A stretch of 64,000 bases of DNA, from positions 372,001-436,000 of the forward strand of contig NZ_PYMB01000003.1 in NCBI RefSeq assembly GCF_003026455.1, read 5' to 3'. Shown here piece after piece: positions 26,473 to 36,868 of the stretch. The first letter of the stretch is position 1. The number at the start of each line of letters is the position of its first letter. The DNA comes from Photobacterium rosenbergii. GTDB lineage: Bacteria > Pseudomonadota > Gammaproteobacteria > Enterobacterales > Vibrionaceae. Position numbers and translations under genes: made by a program. The notes beneath the pieces were generated by a model, which was given only the letters and a program-made list of their open reading frames with translations, did not search any database and was not told the DNA's origin.

Positions 26473-27780
26473 TTAAGGCCCTATCACTTCCACAACTCGA
26501 TTTCGCCCTTGTTGTTTTGCTTTGTACAGCGCATTGTCTGCCCGCTGTATAAAGACCTCAATATCTTCACCAGAAAGGTATTCAGTAACCCCGATACTAC
26601 AGGTAATGGGAAGCCGATTCGTCCACTGATAATTTTCAACAATTTCACGAACCATTTCTGCGAACTCCCGAGCTCCACGTAGGTTCGTAGCGGGGCAAAA
26701 AATAATAAACTCCTCCCCTCCCCAGCGAACAACCACATCGGTTTTTCTGGCGCGTAAATTTAGAACGCGCCCAAACTCTTTCAGCACTTCATCGCCACCA
26801 TGATGCCCCAAGGTATCGTTGATACGCTTGAAATAATCAATATCGATATAAACCAAAGACAGCGCATGGCAGTTGCGTTGCGAAAAGTCGACAATATCCT
26901 TTAACCACCGATCGACGGCATGGCGATTTTGAGTCCCTGTCAGGTTGTCGGTAAATGCCATCTCTTCAAAAGCCAAAGATTGCTGGTAGAGTTGCTGGTT
27001 CACCTGTTTCAAATAATCCGCTTTGGCTCCCATCTCATTAACTTGCTCAGCCAAACGGCGACGCTCTGCCACCAAAAAATAGATAGCCGTTAATATCCAC
27101 ATCAAAATATTAACCTTAAGCAGCGCCGTCTCCGATAACCAGTGGCCATAAAACACCAAGCGGTTTAACTTGAGTGTGTAATGTGCAGGCTTGATATGGC
27201 TACCCGTCGCAATCTCAATTTTTACTATGTTGTCAAACTGAGGGCCTGAGTTTTCAATAGGGACTTCGTATTCGGCGATCCACCACGAGAGAACCTGAAA
27301 GGATTCCAGAGGAATAACCTTAATGCCGTTGTCTAGCCCTGGAGCATATTCAATGGCATTGAATTTATATGAGACAGGATCCGCTTCAGTCGAGTAGGCT
27401 GGATCAAAGTTGCGAAGGTACACCCGAAGTCGTTCACCATCAACTGGGCTGAAATAATCAACATCAATGCCCATAGAGTGAAAAGATGAAAGGTCCAATG
27501 CCGCGAGATTATTGTTGAGCTCTAGAGATATCTCGCAAAAAGGCCATTTCCCCTCTTCGCCAATATCACAATTCAGTACGACCGACTTTCCATTAAAGTC
27601 GATAAATGATTGCGTATTTCCTCCCTGTGTACTGTCATCGACACTAGAATAAAGGACATTTCTAACGTCAACTTCAAGTGTTTTCTCAAACCCACCCAAA
27701 AGATGGAGAATAGTCGTTAACGATGAAAACGTAAGCAGGAGGTAAGCTGCTAGTCGTATACGTCGTCTTAAGTTATCCAC
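26473..27780 (-). CDS. Membrane diguanylate cyclase (GGDEF)
   Basis: 435 residues. Two membrane helices (~10-30 and ~219-238) enclose a ~190-residue periplasmic sensor domain of no recognised family. A coiled-coil linker (~240-275) leads to a GGDEF domain with active site GGEEF (354-358) and an upstream inhibitory site RKTD (345-348). It should therefore make c-di-GMP from GTP and be subject to product inhibition. It starts with GTG, AGGT lying about six bases before. The signal sensed is unknown. Single gene. Confidence 0.9.
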   Translation of the reverse strand: MDNLRRRIRLAAYLLLTFSSLTTILHLLGGFEKTLEVDVRNVLYSSVDDSTQGGNTQSFIDFNGKSVVLNCDIGEEGKWPFCEISLELNNNLAALDLSSFHSMGIDVDYFSPVDGERLRVYLRNFDPAYSTEADPVSYKFNAIEYAPGLDNGIKVIPLESFQVLSWWIAEYEVPIENSGPQFDNIVKIEIATGSHIKPAHYTLKLNRLVFYGHWLSETALLKVNILMWILTAIYFLVAERRRLAEQVNEMGAKADYLKQVNQQLYQQSLAFEEMAFTDNLTGTQNRHAVDRWLKDIVDFSQRNCHALSLVYIDIDYFKRINDTLGHHGGDEVLKEFGRVLNLRARKTDVVVRWGGEEFIIFCPATNLRGAREFAEMVREIVENYQWTNRLPITCSIGVTEYLSGEDIEVFIQRADNALYKAKQQGRNRVVEVIGP

Positions 27781-27968
27781 TGAGTACCTATGAGAATGAA
27801 GTAAGATGAAACGGGTGGGTTACCACAAGAAATAAGGCGAAAAACAGTACCAGAAACTGCTTCCATCACCAACATCATTAGTTCACCAAGCGAAAAAACC
27901 CTTTATAAATAGCGCTTCAGTCACAAGCTTTCACTAAAATAATCTACTTCAGAGTATATTTTGACACA

Positions 27969-27998
27969 AAAAAAGCACCACATTGCGTGGTGCTTTTT
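27969..27998 (-). terminator. Intrinsic terminator of rhlE
   Basis: Stem GCACCAC / GTGGTGC with loop ATTGC, flanked by A7 and T5. On the minus strand it ends in a T-run, ~30 bases past the rhlE stop. Confidence 0.88.
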
Positions 27999-28026
27999 GT
28001 ACTTATTTCTCGGGCGTCATTAACCG

Positions 28027-29277
28027 TTATTTTCTCTGACGGTGACGGCCTCTGTTTTTATGAATTTGAGATTTCGCCTTGGCACGGCGCTTGTCACTTG
28101 ACCGTCCACGTCGACGGTTCTCTGGTGGTTCAATCGTTGGATCGGGTTCATAACCTTCCAACCATTGCTGCGGCAAACGTGTATCTAACAACTCTTCAAT
28201 TGCACGCAACGCCCATTCTTCATCGAGGCTCATCAATGAAATGGCATGCCCAGTTTGCCCTGCTCGGCCAGTACGACCAATGCGGTGAACGTAATCTTCT
28301 GCCTTAAAAGGCATCTCATAGTTAACCACATATTCCAGTTGCTCTATATCTAGGCCACGGGCAGCCACATCGGTAGCAACCAGCACCCTAGCCTTGCCGG
28401 ATTTAAAATCATCAAGAGCTCGTTGGCGGGCACCTTGGCTCTTATCGCCATTAATGGAAACAGCCTTGATGCCATCCTTGCCCAACTCTTTAGCAAGTTC
28501 ATCAGAACCCTGCTTAGTTTTGGTGAACACCAATACTTGTTGCCAGTTACGTGAACCAATTAAGTACGCCAGTAATTCACTTTTACGATGTTTATCAACC
28601 GGATAAACCATCTGCTCAACCGTAACAGCCGTGCTATTGCTCGGTGTGACTTCAATTAGCTTTGGATCATCAAGAATATCATAGGCCAGCTTTTTCACCT
28701 GCTTACCAAACGTCGCCGAGAAAAAAGATGTCTGACGCTGGGTATGCATACGCTTAAGAATACGTTTGATGTCATCGATAAAGCCCATATCCAACATCCG
28801 GTCTGCTTCATCAAGAACCAGATAGTTGACCTTACGAAGGTCGACCGTGCGGACGTGGGCATGGTCAAGCAGGCGACCAGGTGTCGCAACAAGGACATCA
28901 ACACCGGACTCCAGCGCCTTTACCTGTACCTTCATACTTGTGCCACCATAAGCAACGGCAACTTTCAGTCCAGTCTCATTAGCATATTGGCTCATGCTAT
29001 CGAAAACTTGTTGCGCAAGCTCGCGGGTTGGAGTCAGGATCAACGCTTTGACCTGTTTGGCCTCAGTCGCGTTAGAGTTGTCTTCCAACAGGCGATGTAA
29101 TAATGGAAGCCCAAAAGCAGCAGTCTTACCCGTGCCGGTTTGCGCGCCAGCAAGTACATCATGGCCTGCCAAAATTTCGGGAATAGCCTGTGACTGCACC
29201 GGTGTTGGTACTTCGAAACCGAGTGAAGAGACATTTTCAACGAGTTGGCCATTCAGCCCCAAGGATTGGAAAGACAT
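28027..29277 (-). CDS. rhlE: DEAD-box RNA helicase RhlE
   Basis: 416 residues. All core motifs are present: Q motif (FEVPTPVQSQAIP), I AQTGTGKT, Ia PTRELAQQ, II DEAD (VLDEADRMLDMGF), III SAT and VI HRIGRTGRAG. A basic tail (RRRGRSSDKRRAKAK...) likely binds RNA. RhlE acts in ribosome maturation and RNA turnover at low temperature. The frame extends to a TTG at 29292; the ATG at 29277 gives the standard MSFQSLGL start. No clear Shine-Dalgarno sequence. Family is certain; RhlE versus a closely related subgroup is slightly less so. Confidence 0.88.
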   Translation of the reverse strand: MSFQSLGLNGQLVENVSSLGFEVPTPVQSQAIPEILAGHDVLAGAQTGTGKTAAFGLPLLHRLLEDNSNATEAKQVKALILTPTRELAQQVFDSMSQYANETGLKVAVAYGGTSMKVQVKALESGVDVLVATPGRLLDHAHVRTVDLRKVNYLVLDEADRMLDMGFIDDIKRILKRMHTQRQTSFFSATFGKQVKKLAYDILDDPKLIEVTPSNSTAVTVEQMVYPVDKHRKSELLAYLIGSRNWQQVLVFTKTKQGSDELAKELGKDGIKAVSINGDKSQGARQRALDDFKSGKARVLVATDVAARGLDIEQLEYVVNYEMPFKAEDYVHRIGRTGRAGQTGHAISLMSLDEEWALRAIEELLDTRLPQQWLEGYEPDPTIEPPENRRRGRSSDKRRAKAKSQIHKNRGRHRQRK

Positions 29278-29341
29278 GCGCAATACCGACAATTTTCAAA
29301 AGAGGCGGGATTTTAGCAAAAAAGTCGCGTAAGTGTGAGAT

Positions 29342-29369
29342 AAAAAAAGCACCGTTAAGACGGTGCTTT
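29342..29369 (-). terminator. Intrinsic terminator of nagK
   Basis: Ten-base stem AAAGCACCGT / ACGGTGCTTT with loop TAAG. On the minus strand it is followed by T-run (29342-29348), ~35 bases past nagK. Confidence 0.88.
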
Positions 29370-29402
29370 ATAGTTAGCGAATAGTGTTAGCAGAGTGGTA
29401 AA

Positions 29403-30311
29403 TTACTTAATATTCAGGAATGCAGCACCACGAACACCGCCTGAGTCGCCATGTTTGGCCTTGATGATTTTCGGGCACTTGGCAACAGAAAGCAGGTACT
29501 TAGGAATACGCTTTGGCATTTCTTCGTAAATCAAATCGAAGTTTGACAGGCCACCACCCAACGCAACGACATGCGGGTCGTTGGCTGAAAACAGGTTGGC
29601 AAAACAGATAGCCAAAAGCTCCATGAAACGTTCTACGTGCTCTACTGCCTTGGCTTCACCCTCGGCATGTGCCTTGATGATCTCGATGGCTTTCTTCTCT
29701 TCGCCGTAATAATGGGCATAGATCAGCTCGAAGCCACGGCCAGACAGGTAGCTGTCCAAACAACCTTTCTTCCCACAACCACAACCTAGCAGAGGGGCAT
29801 TTTCACCAAGATGGAACCACGCATCGATTGGTAGGCGCGTATGGCCCACTTCACCCGCAACGTGGTTACGACCAGAGAAAACTTTGCCTTCATAAATGAA
29901 GCCGCCACCAAACCCCGTACCAAGGATTAAACCCAGTACTGATGGCTCATCTTGCAACTCTTCGTCCCAAGCTTCTGACAGCGCAAAACAGTTAGCATCA
30001 TTCTCGATTTTTACTGCACGACCAATCTTGGCTTCAAGATCTTTACGCAGAGGTTTGCCTTTAGCAGCAGGTACATTAACTGTAAGTACTGTGCCATCAT
30101 CGGCATCTTCCATACCAGGTAGACCCAAGCCAATAGTGCCTTCACGCCCAAACTCAGCATCGTATTTGCTTACCAAGCCAGCAATAGTCTCAACCAGTAG
30201 GTCATAGTTATCGGTTGGTGTTGGTACACGTTCAGTCGCTACGCGCTCAAGTTTTTCGTTAAACGCACCGAACTCAATTTTGGTTCCACCCACATCAAAG
30301 CCGTAGTACAT
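29403..30311 (-). CDS. nagK: N-acetylglucosamine kinase NagK (ROK family)
   Basis: 302 residues, cytoplasmic. Phosphorylates GlcNAc at O6 with ATP, salvaging amino sugar from peptidoglycan or chitin. Matches E. coli Nag[16 protein letters not shown] (ATP site), [43 protein letters not shown] and the zinc-binding [10 protein letters not shown]. The frame opens earlier, but the ATG at 30311 with GGAG seven bases before it matches the family start. Single gene. Confidence 0.9.
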   Translation of the reverse strand: MYYGFDVGGTKIEFGAFNEKLERVATERVPTPTDNYDLLVETIAGLVSKYDAEFGREGTIGLGLPGMEDADDGTVLTVNVPAAKGKPLRKDLEAKIGRAVKIENDANCFALSEAWDEELQDEPSVLGLILGTGFGGGFIYEGKVFSGRNHVAGEVGHTRLPIDAWFHLGENAPLLGCGCGKKGCLDSYLSGRGFELIYAHYYGEEKKAIEIIKAHAEGEAKAVEHVERFMELLAICFANLFSANDPHVVALGGGLSNFDLIYEEMPKRIPKYLLSVAKCPKIIKAKHGDSGGVRGAAFLNIK

Positions 30312-30498
30312 CCTGCACTCCAAAAAAATAAGAAAAAAACAAAACTGAAAAAATTATCCACATATCTACACCTACAGACTGTGACGAGGTGCAGATTTAG
30401 CGGGGATGTATGGTGCTATCTATCGCGTTTGCTGAAAGAAACATCAAAATGTTGCATAATTTTAACCACAACATCATACACTTGCACAATGCTACGAC

Positions 30499-31221
30499 TT
30501 AGGCGTAACTCGCCATATATTCACGTAAGTGGATGATCGCATTATCATCAGGCAAGGCCCGGTTCATCTTGCCTGTCATGTAGTTTTCACGAAAAACATC
30601 AAACCACAAATCCAATACATCTGCATTCTTTTGTTCACCGAACAGGTCAATAATCCGCGCCGCAACCTCAGCAGTACCTAACTGATTTTCTTTTGACGCT
30701 TCTCGCACTTTATAACGAGAAGGTTTCTCTGGGTTAATTGACAATACAGGGAACCGATTCAAATAGGGGCTCTTACGAAACATCTTCTTAGCCTCTGCCC
30801 AACTGCCATCAAGCATGATGAATAATGGACGCTTACCCGGCTCCATCGCCACCTGCTCAGCAACGCGCTCCGGCGCGGCATATTCTGCAGGGAAAACGAC
30901 GTATGGTTGCCATTGTGGGTCTTCAAGCAAAGCTAACATGTCTGGGTTTGGCTCTGTCCGAGACCAAATATAGGCATAAGTATCTTCAAATAAGTCGGCG
31001 ATTAAACGGCCAGTATTACTTGGCTTAAGGATCTCATCGTCATACATCACCAACAGGAAAGCGGCGTTAGAGGAAATTTCAGGTTTGCTGGAGCAGATAC
31101 ATAAGTGTTTTCGTAACATGCAGAATAAGCAGCGCTCTACTTTACCTCCACGGGCGAGGAATGGACGAGTAGAACGAGCAAGACGCTCATCATATAACTT
31201 ATGGACAGCATGGATTCGCAT
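30499..31221 (-). CDS. tapT: tRNA-uridine aminocarboxypropyltransferase TapT (DTW domain)
   Basis: 240 residues. Makes acp3U47 in tRNA by transferring the aminocarboxypropyl group of SAM. Matches E. coli TapT (YfiP): RSTRPFLARG, zinc-type Cys set CLFCMLRKHLCIC, KPSNTGRLIADL, WSRTEPNPD, and FIMLDGSWAEAKKMFRKSPYL, where the family DTW/DGxW signature reads DGSW. The frame reaches a TTG at 31242, but the ATG at 31221 is the plausible start. Its leader is unusual: the chemoreceptor terminator lies only 22 bases upstream. Confidence 0.88.
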   Translation of the reverse strand: MRIHAVHKLYDERLARSTRPFLARGGKVERCLFCMLRKHLCICSSKPEISSNAAFLLVMYDDEILKPSNTGRLIADLFEDTYAYIWSRTEPNPDMLALLEDPQWQPYVVFPAEYAAPERVAEQVAMEPGKRPLFIMLDGSWAEAKKMFRKSPYLNRFPVLSINPEKPSRYKVREASKENQLGTAEVAARIIDLFGEQKNADVLDLWFDVFRENYMTGKMNRALPDDNAIIHLREYMASYA

Positions 31222-31242
31222 AGCAGCTTTACCTAAAAACAA

Positions 31243-31269
31243 AAAACGCCAGCATTTTACTGGCGTTTG
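31243..31269 (-). terminator. Terminator between chemoreceptor gene and tapT
   Basis: Stem ACGCCAG / CTGGCGT with a seven-base loop, extended by A-T pairs, ending in TTTTTTGTTTTT on the minus strand. It follows the chemoreceptor stop by 25 bases and precedes the tapT start by 22. Confidence 0.85.
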
Positions 31270-31294
31270 TGTTGATTACAATGAATATTCGCTG

Positions 31295-33343
31295 TTATGA
31301 CTGTAATCGGTACTTAGACAACAAGTCCTGCTGCTGGTGAGCGACATCCGATACCATACCGGCTTGCTCCACCAGCGTCTTAAGCTCTCGGCTATTTGTC
31401 TGTGCTTTCAACGAAACCTGCTCAACACTGTGTCCGACTTCAATGGAGGCATTTTCCTGCTGCTGAGTGGCTGCAGCAATCGCGATCACCTTGTCATTGA
31501 TACTGGCAATCATCGATTTGATCTGATGGATTGATGCTTGGACTTCACTACTCAAATCTATCGAAGAGGTCATCTCCTCCCGACTGACAACCATAGCATC
31601 ATTCACATCCTGGGCTGCCTTATGGAGCTCATTGATGGTGTTGCGTATAGACGCGGTCTGCATATTGGTTTCACTGGCCAATTTACGGACTTCATCAGCA
31701 ACTACGGCAAACCCCCTTCCCTGATCTCCCGCACGTGCGGCCTCAATCGCTGCGTTTAGTGCTAGCAAATTAGTATTATCAGCAATCGCACTGATCAGTT
31801 CGACCACTTCAGTGATTTTATCAACATGGCTATCAAGCTCTTTCATGCGAGTCTCATTCACTGCAAAACGCGCATCCAACTGCCGTAGACGAGACGTGCT
31901 CTCATCAATAATATCAACACCTTGCTGTGCCATATCATTGGCCTGCTTAGCCTCTTGCTCTGACTCGTAGGTGCTGGCAACAATTTCTTTGATAGACACT
32001 TCAAGCTGAGTAATCGCTGTCGCAATGGCGGTGAGTTCGTCGCTCTGATCTTTGATTGCAATGCGCGATTGGGACGCCGCCTTCTGACTGGTTTCTACAG
32101 CCGTACTCAATTGGTGGCTGTTTGCGACAAGTTGCCCCAATGTCTGGCTATTATTGAGGTTCGACTGATTGAGCAGCCCTGCCAAAACGGCAAACTCTTT
32201 CGGGGCATCCTGAGTGGCCTTAACGGTTAAATCACCGTTACTCGTTGCCTTAACGACACGGTCAATTTTTTGCAGAGAACGTTTTACCGATTGGCTAATC
32301 CAGACACTGGCAATAATGGCGACGACTAAGCCTGCAATACTGAAGGTAATAAATAATGCCATCGCATTTTCACTCGCCTGCATTACGCCAGTTTCACCTT
32401 GTTCGACTAACCTATTGGCCCCATCTGTTAACGTGTTAATTTGCGAAGCCATAGAGCCAATTTGCTGCTGCGCGTCTTGTACTTTTACGGCTTGTTCTTC
32501 CTGCAACCCTAATGTCTGAAGCTGCAAGGCAATGATACCGTTGTCATTGAAAAGCTCTGTCACCATCGTAAAAGGAACAACAACACTCGTATAATCAGAG
32601 ATGCTTGGATCAAGGCGATTCATTTCACGCCACGCATATTTCATTCCCGACAAATTAGTACTTTGCAGGCTTCGAACAATACCTTCCGCTTTCGACAAAT
32701 CCCTCTCGAGCATCAATGCCATTAGATGGCTTGCCATTTCTAGTGAATGGTTCACGAAATTAGTCACATGGTTGAGGCCTTCCAAATCATTAGCAAACAC
32801 TTCTGTGCCGACCCGACTCATCTCTGCACGTACAGAAGAAACGGCGTAATTCATCATCGCTTTATCGGATTCAATTTTATTTTGATTGATCAAAATATCT
32901 TGTTGCGATTGATAAAGTACTGCGGCCGTCGTCCCCACCTGTTCAGCCTGAGCACTCAAGATGCTTATATCATTCGTTAGCCAGCCTAATCGGTTATTGT
33001 CAGCTAGGCGCTGCATTTCACCAAAGGCTACAGCCATTGTTTTCTGTTCAGCCTCAAAAGCCTGAGAAGCCCTATCAAGTTCATCAATCGAGGAACTATT
33101 AATTATTTCACTAAGGTGCTGTGCGGACTGTAACGATGCCCGAACAATAACACTACTATTCATCGTCACAGGTAGCGCCTGATGGCTGAGTATCTCAAAT
33201 TCCTGGGCAACATTTTTCAGGCCATTATTGCCAAAATAAGAAAGTAAACCACCGGTCGCGACCAGTAGCATAAAGACGATTTGGATTGAGGCAACGATGG
33301 AGAGGCGTGTTTTGCCCCGCAGCTGGTTTTTCATGCTGATCAT
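31295..33343 (-). CDS. Methyl-accepting chemotaxis protein
   Basis: 682 residues. TM1 (~15-38), a large helical periplasmic sensor domain (~40-325), TM2 (~328-351), HAMP (~350-405) and a cytoplasmic signalling domain. The hairpin tip that contacts CheA/CheW is at 517-555 ([42 protein letters not shown]). The ligand is unknown; the sensor is all-helical and resembles helical-bundle sensors. No C-terminal CheR-binding pentapeptide is visible (the end is LLSKYRLQS). ATG choices at 33343 or 33334; AGGGA lies better for 33334. Single gene with terminator. Confidence 0.92.
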   Translation of the reverse strand: MISMKNQLRGKTRLSIVASIQIVFMLLVATGGLLSYFGNNGLKNVAQEFEILSHQALPVTMNSSVIVRASLQSAQHLSEIINSSSIDELDRASQAFEAEQKTMAVAFGEMQRLADNNRLGWLTNDISILSAQAEQVGTTAAVLYQSQQDILINQNKIESDKAMMNYAVSSVRAEMSRVGTEVFANDLEGLNHVTNFVNHSLEMASHLMALMLERDLSKAEGIVRSLQSTNLSGMKYAWREMNRLDPSISDYTSVVVPFTMVTELFNDNGIIALQLQTLGLQEEQAVKVQDAQQQIGSMASQINTLTDGANRLVEQGETGVMQASENAMALFITFSIAGLVVAIIASVWISQSVKRSLQKIDRVVKATSNGDLTVKATQDAPKEFAVLAGLLNQSNLNNSQTLGQLVANSHQLSTAVETSQKAASQSRIAIKDQSDELTAIATAITQLEVSIKEIVASTYESEQEAKQANDMAQQGVDIIDESTSRLRQLDARFAVNETRMKELDSHVDKITEVVELISAIADNTNLLALNAAIEAARAGDQGRGFAVVADEVRKLASETNMQTASIRNTINELHKAAQDVNDAMVVSREEMTSSIDLSSEVQASIHQIKSMIASINDKVIAIAAATQQQENASIEVGHSVEQVSLKAQTNSRELKTLVEQAGMVSDVAHQQQDLLSKYRLQS

Positions 33344-33590
33344 ATCCCTGATTAAGTTCAGCCAGTATCTTGACGGTCTGTGTCACCCATAAAACAGAAA
33401 CATATTAGTTTAATGTCACTATTTCATCGTATTAATGGCACGACATCTTGATGGCAAACTTACTCAATAAATATGACAATTAGATTTCAACTATCAATTT
33501 AATCAATAATATCAATAGGTACGGCTTATTTTATTGCACTACAGATTAAATGATGTACAAAAAGAATAATAATATGGGTAATAAAAAGGA

Positions 33591-33615
33591 AAAAAGCAGC
33601 ATTAAGCTGCTTTTT
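33591..33615 (-). terminator. Terminator of the DUF3802 gene
   Basis: Stem GCAGC / GCTGC with flanking A5/T5 and an ATTAA loop, immediately downstream of the minus-strand stop codon. Confidence 0.78.
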
Positions 33616-33617
33616 AT

Positions 33618-33965
33618 TTAACTTGCGTTTTGGCTTATTGCACTATCGAATAGGTTTTTTACCAAGCCGACATAGTCCTCAAGGAAGCGGACTTGCTCAT
33701 TGGTTGGGCAACGATTCCACGCACCGGCGAGTACCTCATTCAAATCTTCCATTACTGCGTCGGCTTCCTGCATTAACTTGAAACGGAAATCAGCTTCAAG
33801 GTCAGGGTTTTGCGAAAAAACAGTCATTAAATTGGTCGCGATCATATCGGTCACCACGTCTTCCACTGTCTCGTTACAACCTTCCGTTTCTGCATTTTCA
33901 AACAGCGACAGGTGCTCCGTAAAGTACTCAATGAGTGCATGATAACCTTCAGATTCAACAACCAT
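33618..33965 (-). CDS. DUF3802 family protein
   Basis: 115 residues, acidic and all-helical, no signal peptide or membrane segment. Recognised as the vibrio family DUF3802 from MVVESEGYHALIEYFTEHL, ETVEDVVTDMIATNLMTV and FLEDYVGLVKNLFD. No function is established. It stands alone with its own terminator between a chemoreceptor and a c-di-GMP signalling pair. Small size, high conservation and acidic surface suggest a partner-binding regulator, but that is guesswork. Confidence 0.8.
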   Translation of the reverse strand: MVVESEGYHALIEYFTEHLSLFENAETEGCNETVEDVVTDMIATNLMTVFSQNPDLEADFRFKLMQEADAVMEDLNEVLAGAWNRCPTNEQVRFLEDYVGLVKNLFDSAISQNAS

Positions 33966-34111
33966 AATCTAATCTACTCTTCCAATGAACCACATTCAGA
34001 CTGAACCATTGATCTTGATAATCAGATAGTTAGCCTAAGCATAATGAGCAGTCATTTTATGACAAATCAGACCAATAAAATAGGCGAAATTAAAATTTTC
34101 GGCTTAGCCAG

Positions 34112-35104
34112 CTATGACACATCAGGCATAATAGCGGATTGTTCCGGCGTTGATTGATACACGGTACACTGGTTTCGTCCATGCCTTTTTGAGTCATATA
34201 ACGCACTATCTGCACACTCCAACCACTGCTCATGAGACTTCATCCAAGGTGCCCATTCGCAAACGCCCAAGCTGATAGTGACATGTATATTACGAATATC
34301 CATTTTGACCAGTGACTCTTCGACACGTTTGCGTAATCGCTCAGTAAAGTACAAGGCTAATTCTGAACTAGTACCGGGAAGAATGACACCAAACTCTTCA
34401 CCACCGTATCGCCCAGCGATATCTGACTGACGCTTTGCTCTCTTTAGTAAACTGGAAATAGATTTGATAACTGCATCACCGGCAATATGACCATAAGTGT
34501 CATTGACCTTTTTAAAGTGGTCTATGTCGAACATAACCAAACTCGATACCGCTTGAAAGTAGTGACAATGCTCAAATTCAGCCGATAAACAAGACTCCCA
34601 GTGACCACGATTATAGAGTTGGGTTAGTTTATCCGTAATGCTCAAGTGGGTGAGTTGAGCGTTACTCTCTCGCAAATGGGTTTTGCTCTTGGCAATATCT
34701 GACACATCGGTAATCGTTAAGCAAATATGCCGGTACTCCCCATCCAATGCCTTGAGCGGTGTCAGCGTCATGTTTTGGAACATGGTTGCCATGCCACCAG
34801 TTACTGGGCTGAAATTGGTGAAATTAAAGATATAGGGCCTATCTTCCCAGCAGGTAAATGAACGTGTTCCCAACTTAAATGCCGACTGAATTTTCCTTTT
34901 CAACCAAGCTTCGGGGAGATCAGGAATAGCTTCAAATAAGTTCATCCCCATAATTTGGTCTGCGCTTATACCACTATATGCCTGCATAAAGGTATTCCAG
35001 GTCATGACCCTAAATTCCCTATCAAGCATTACTACACCGGCATCGATATTGTCGATAACCTGCGCGGTCAAGTGAAAATCGGATAAGCTCTCTGGATAGT
35101 TCAC
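34112..35104 (-). CDS. PAS-GGDEF diguanylate cyclase
   Basis: 330 residues, cytoplasmic. N-terminal PAS domain (~12-140; IDAGVVMLDREFRVMTWN...), then a GGDEF domain with active site GGEEF (234-238) and inhibitory site RQSD (225-228). Predicted active, product-inhibited c-di-GMP synthase. It starts with GTG that overlaps the stop of the preceding response-regulator gene (GTGA), so the two proteins are made together and probably act in one pathway. Confidence 0.9.
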   Translation of the reverse strand: MNYPESLSDFHLTAQVIDNIDAGVVMLDREFRVMTWNTFMQAYSGISADQIMGMNLFEAIPDLPEAWLKRKIQSAFKLGTRSFTCWEDRPYIFNFTNFSPVTGGMATMFQNMTLTPLKALDGEYRHICLTITDVSDIAKSKTHLRESNAQLTHLSITDKLTQLYNRGHWESCLSAEFEHCHYFQAVSSLVMFDIDHFKKVNDTYGHIAGDAVIKSISSLLKRAKRQSDIAGRYGGEEFGVILPGTSSELALYFTERLRKRVEESLVKMDIRNIHVTISLGVCEWAPWMKSHEQWLECADSALYDSKRHGRNQCTVYQSTPEQSAIMPDVS

Positions 35105-36102
35105 TGTAATGTCTCCATAAATCGTTTAATCACTTGCGTGGAGTTGTGATCCATCATCAGCAACACATCACAGGCTATATCCATTTTTTCAGACTGATAG
35201 CTGTACTCAATAGTAAATAGTTGGTCATTGGGGATTTCTGTAATCCCCCTAACCATATACTCTTCAAGGCAAATAGGTTGTCGAATAGAAAAAGGGATAT
35301 TCATCTGTTCAGTCAAAGAAACTAAAAACGAAGAAACCATCAAATTGGCGATATCAATAATGACTTCGCCCGGTTTAGCATCAAAGGTGCCAAACCCCAA
35401 GCGCTTACCAAACATGCTGATATCTTCACCGTATAGGCACACAAGAGCCTCACCGTGGATACCTCCCCCGACAAACCGTTGAGCAACGGCAGTAGAGTCA
35501 GCACGTTGGATCTGATTACTGATCATCATTTCAAGTTCACCGCTGCCCAACATTGCAACATTAGGCAATGGCATCGTAATAAACTCGCCGCAATGATCAG
35601 ATATAATTGCCGCTCCTCTCCCTAAAGCAATATTGGCAACTTCTTTAAATTGATATAAATAATCATTTTCTCGTGCAACAGAATTCCTTTCTCGCCTATT
35701 TACCTCTGCTTGAAAATCGCATTTTGGGATTAAGCTTATCCCTAACTTTTTTAGCGTGGCTTTTATTTGTGGTCTAGTGAAAGGTTTAGCTAGAAAATAT
35801 TTAGCACCAGCATCAACACAGCGCTCAATAGCCTGCTGCTGCACGTCTGCTGACAGTACAATAATCTCGGTTGGGTAACTGTTAACAGGCAGTTCTTGTA
35901 ACACGCCAAAGCCATCTAGTACTGGCATGGTTAAGTCAAGAAACATCATATCAATATTATTCTGGGCAAGATGCTCCAGCGCTTGCTGTCCATTCTCCGC
36001 GAATAAAAGCGCTATGCCTTCATATTCGCTAAAAAACTTTTGCATCGCTCTATGAACCAGCCGTGAGTCATCACAAATTAAAACAGTCTTGTTATATGAC
36101 AC
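35101..36102 (-). CDS. Response regulator with C-terminal CheC/CheX-like domain
   Basis: About 333 residues. Receiver domain first (KTVLICDDSRLVHRAMQ; phospho-acceptor Asp in MMFLDLTMPVLDG; LAKPF near the conserved Lys). After a linker comes a ~150-residue domain resembling CheX/CheC phosphatases (ELEMMISNQIQRADS..., GEVIIDIANLMVSSFLVSL). No DNA-binding domain. The output may be dephosphorylation of a CheY-like partner, or a docking domain. The frame runs to a TTG at 36129; a GTG at 36102 with AGGT upstream is my preferred start, uncertain. Coupled to the downstream PAS-GGDEF cyclase. Confidence 0.8.
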   Translation of the reverse strand: MSYNKTVLICDDSRLVHRAMQKFFSEYEGIALLFAENGQQALEHLAQNNIDMMFLDLTMPVLDGFGVLQELPVNSYPTEIIVLSADVQQQAIERCVDAGAKYFLAKPFTRPQIKATLKKLGISLIPKCDFQAEVNRRERNSVARENDYLYQFKEVANIALGRGAAIISDHCGEFITMPLPNVAMLGSGELEMMISNQIQRADSTAVAQRFVGGGIHGEALVCLYGEDISMFGKRLGFGTFDAKPGEVIIDIANLMVSSFLVSLTEQMNIPFSIRQPICLEEYMVRGITEIPNDQLFTIEYSYQSEKMDIACDVLLMMDHNSTQVIKRFMETLQ

Positions 36103-36365
36103 CAAGATATGACCTAGATTGCTTACCAACTTGATTATGATAACGGCTTTATTTGAATTTTATATTTTTAGCTGTATTAAAATATCGACAGAGTGACATG
36201 GATCGCTTTTTGTCACTGATTCAATACCATTATTGACACTCTATTAATTCAAACACTTAAGCTTATCAACATGCCTTACTTATTAGCCTTAACATAAGCA
36301 GGGTTTTTTGACATTTGATAAACAGGTATGATGAAAAGACTATAAATCTAAAGGAATTTATTACA

Positions 36366-36725
36366 ATGAAAGTAATCCGCCTCGTGCTTGGCAAGCTCAT
36401 TTTATTGCTCAATGCCGTTTTTTCTCCCAAGCCTCAGCAACGCAGCACTGAAGAGCAACAACGCATCGACAAAGAATTGGAGTCGATGTCGCTTTACCAA
36501 TTTGAGTCCTGCCCTTTTTGTGTCAAGGTTCGCCGAGCAGCGAAGAAGATGAACCTACCACTAGAGACTGTTGATGCCAAAAAGCCTGATAATGAGCAAG
36601 CCCTTATCAATGGCGGCGGTAAGCGTAAAGTGCCTTGCTTACGTATCGAAGATGAAGCTGGCGATGTTACCTGGATGTATGAATCTAACGATATCATCCA
36701 GTATCTAGAGCAACGTTTCGCCTAA
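36366..36725 (+). CDS. Glutaredoxin / GST-N domain protein, membrane-anchored
   Basis: 119 residues. An N-terminal hydrophobic stretch (~3-20, IRLVLGKLILLLNAVFS) precedes a thioredoxin-fold domain with active site CPFC (Cys49, Cys52) and the cis-Pro region KRKVPCLRI. The ending YESNDIIQYLEQRF is typical of glutaredoxins and GST N-domains. Predicted glutathione-dependent thiol oxidoreductase held at the inner membrane, facing the cytoplasm. An earlier frame start at 36315 is rejected because AAGGA sits properly before 36366. Confidence 0.85.
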   Translation: MKVIRLVLGKLILLLNAVFSPKPQQRSTEEQQRIDKELESMSLYQFESCPFCVKVRRAAKKMNLPLETVDAKKPDNEQALINGGGKRKVPCLRIEDEAGDVTWMYESNDIIQYLEQRFA

Positions 36726-36750
36726 CTCTGCCAATACCACAAGGGTATAA

Positions 36751-36806
36751 AGCCGTGGCTTATGGGTTGAAAAAGTGAACCAGCTCAAGCCCCTAAGCCA
36801 TAGGCT
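36751..36806 (+). repeat. Imperfect long inverted repeat
   Basis: AGCCgTGGCTTAtGGG (36751-36766) faces CCCcTAAGCCAtaGGCT (36790-36806) across a 23-base loop. The core TGGCTTA / TAAGCCA is perfect. It follows the glutaredoxin gene; a T-rich stretch is only distant, so a terminator role is possible but weak. Confidence 0.4.
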
Positions 36807-36868
36807 GTGCAATTATCTGCTTTTAATGTCACACTTTTCATTCTTATACACAGCAGCACTCTAGCCTA

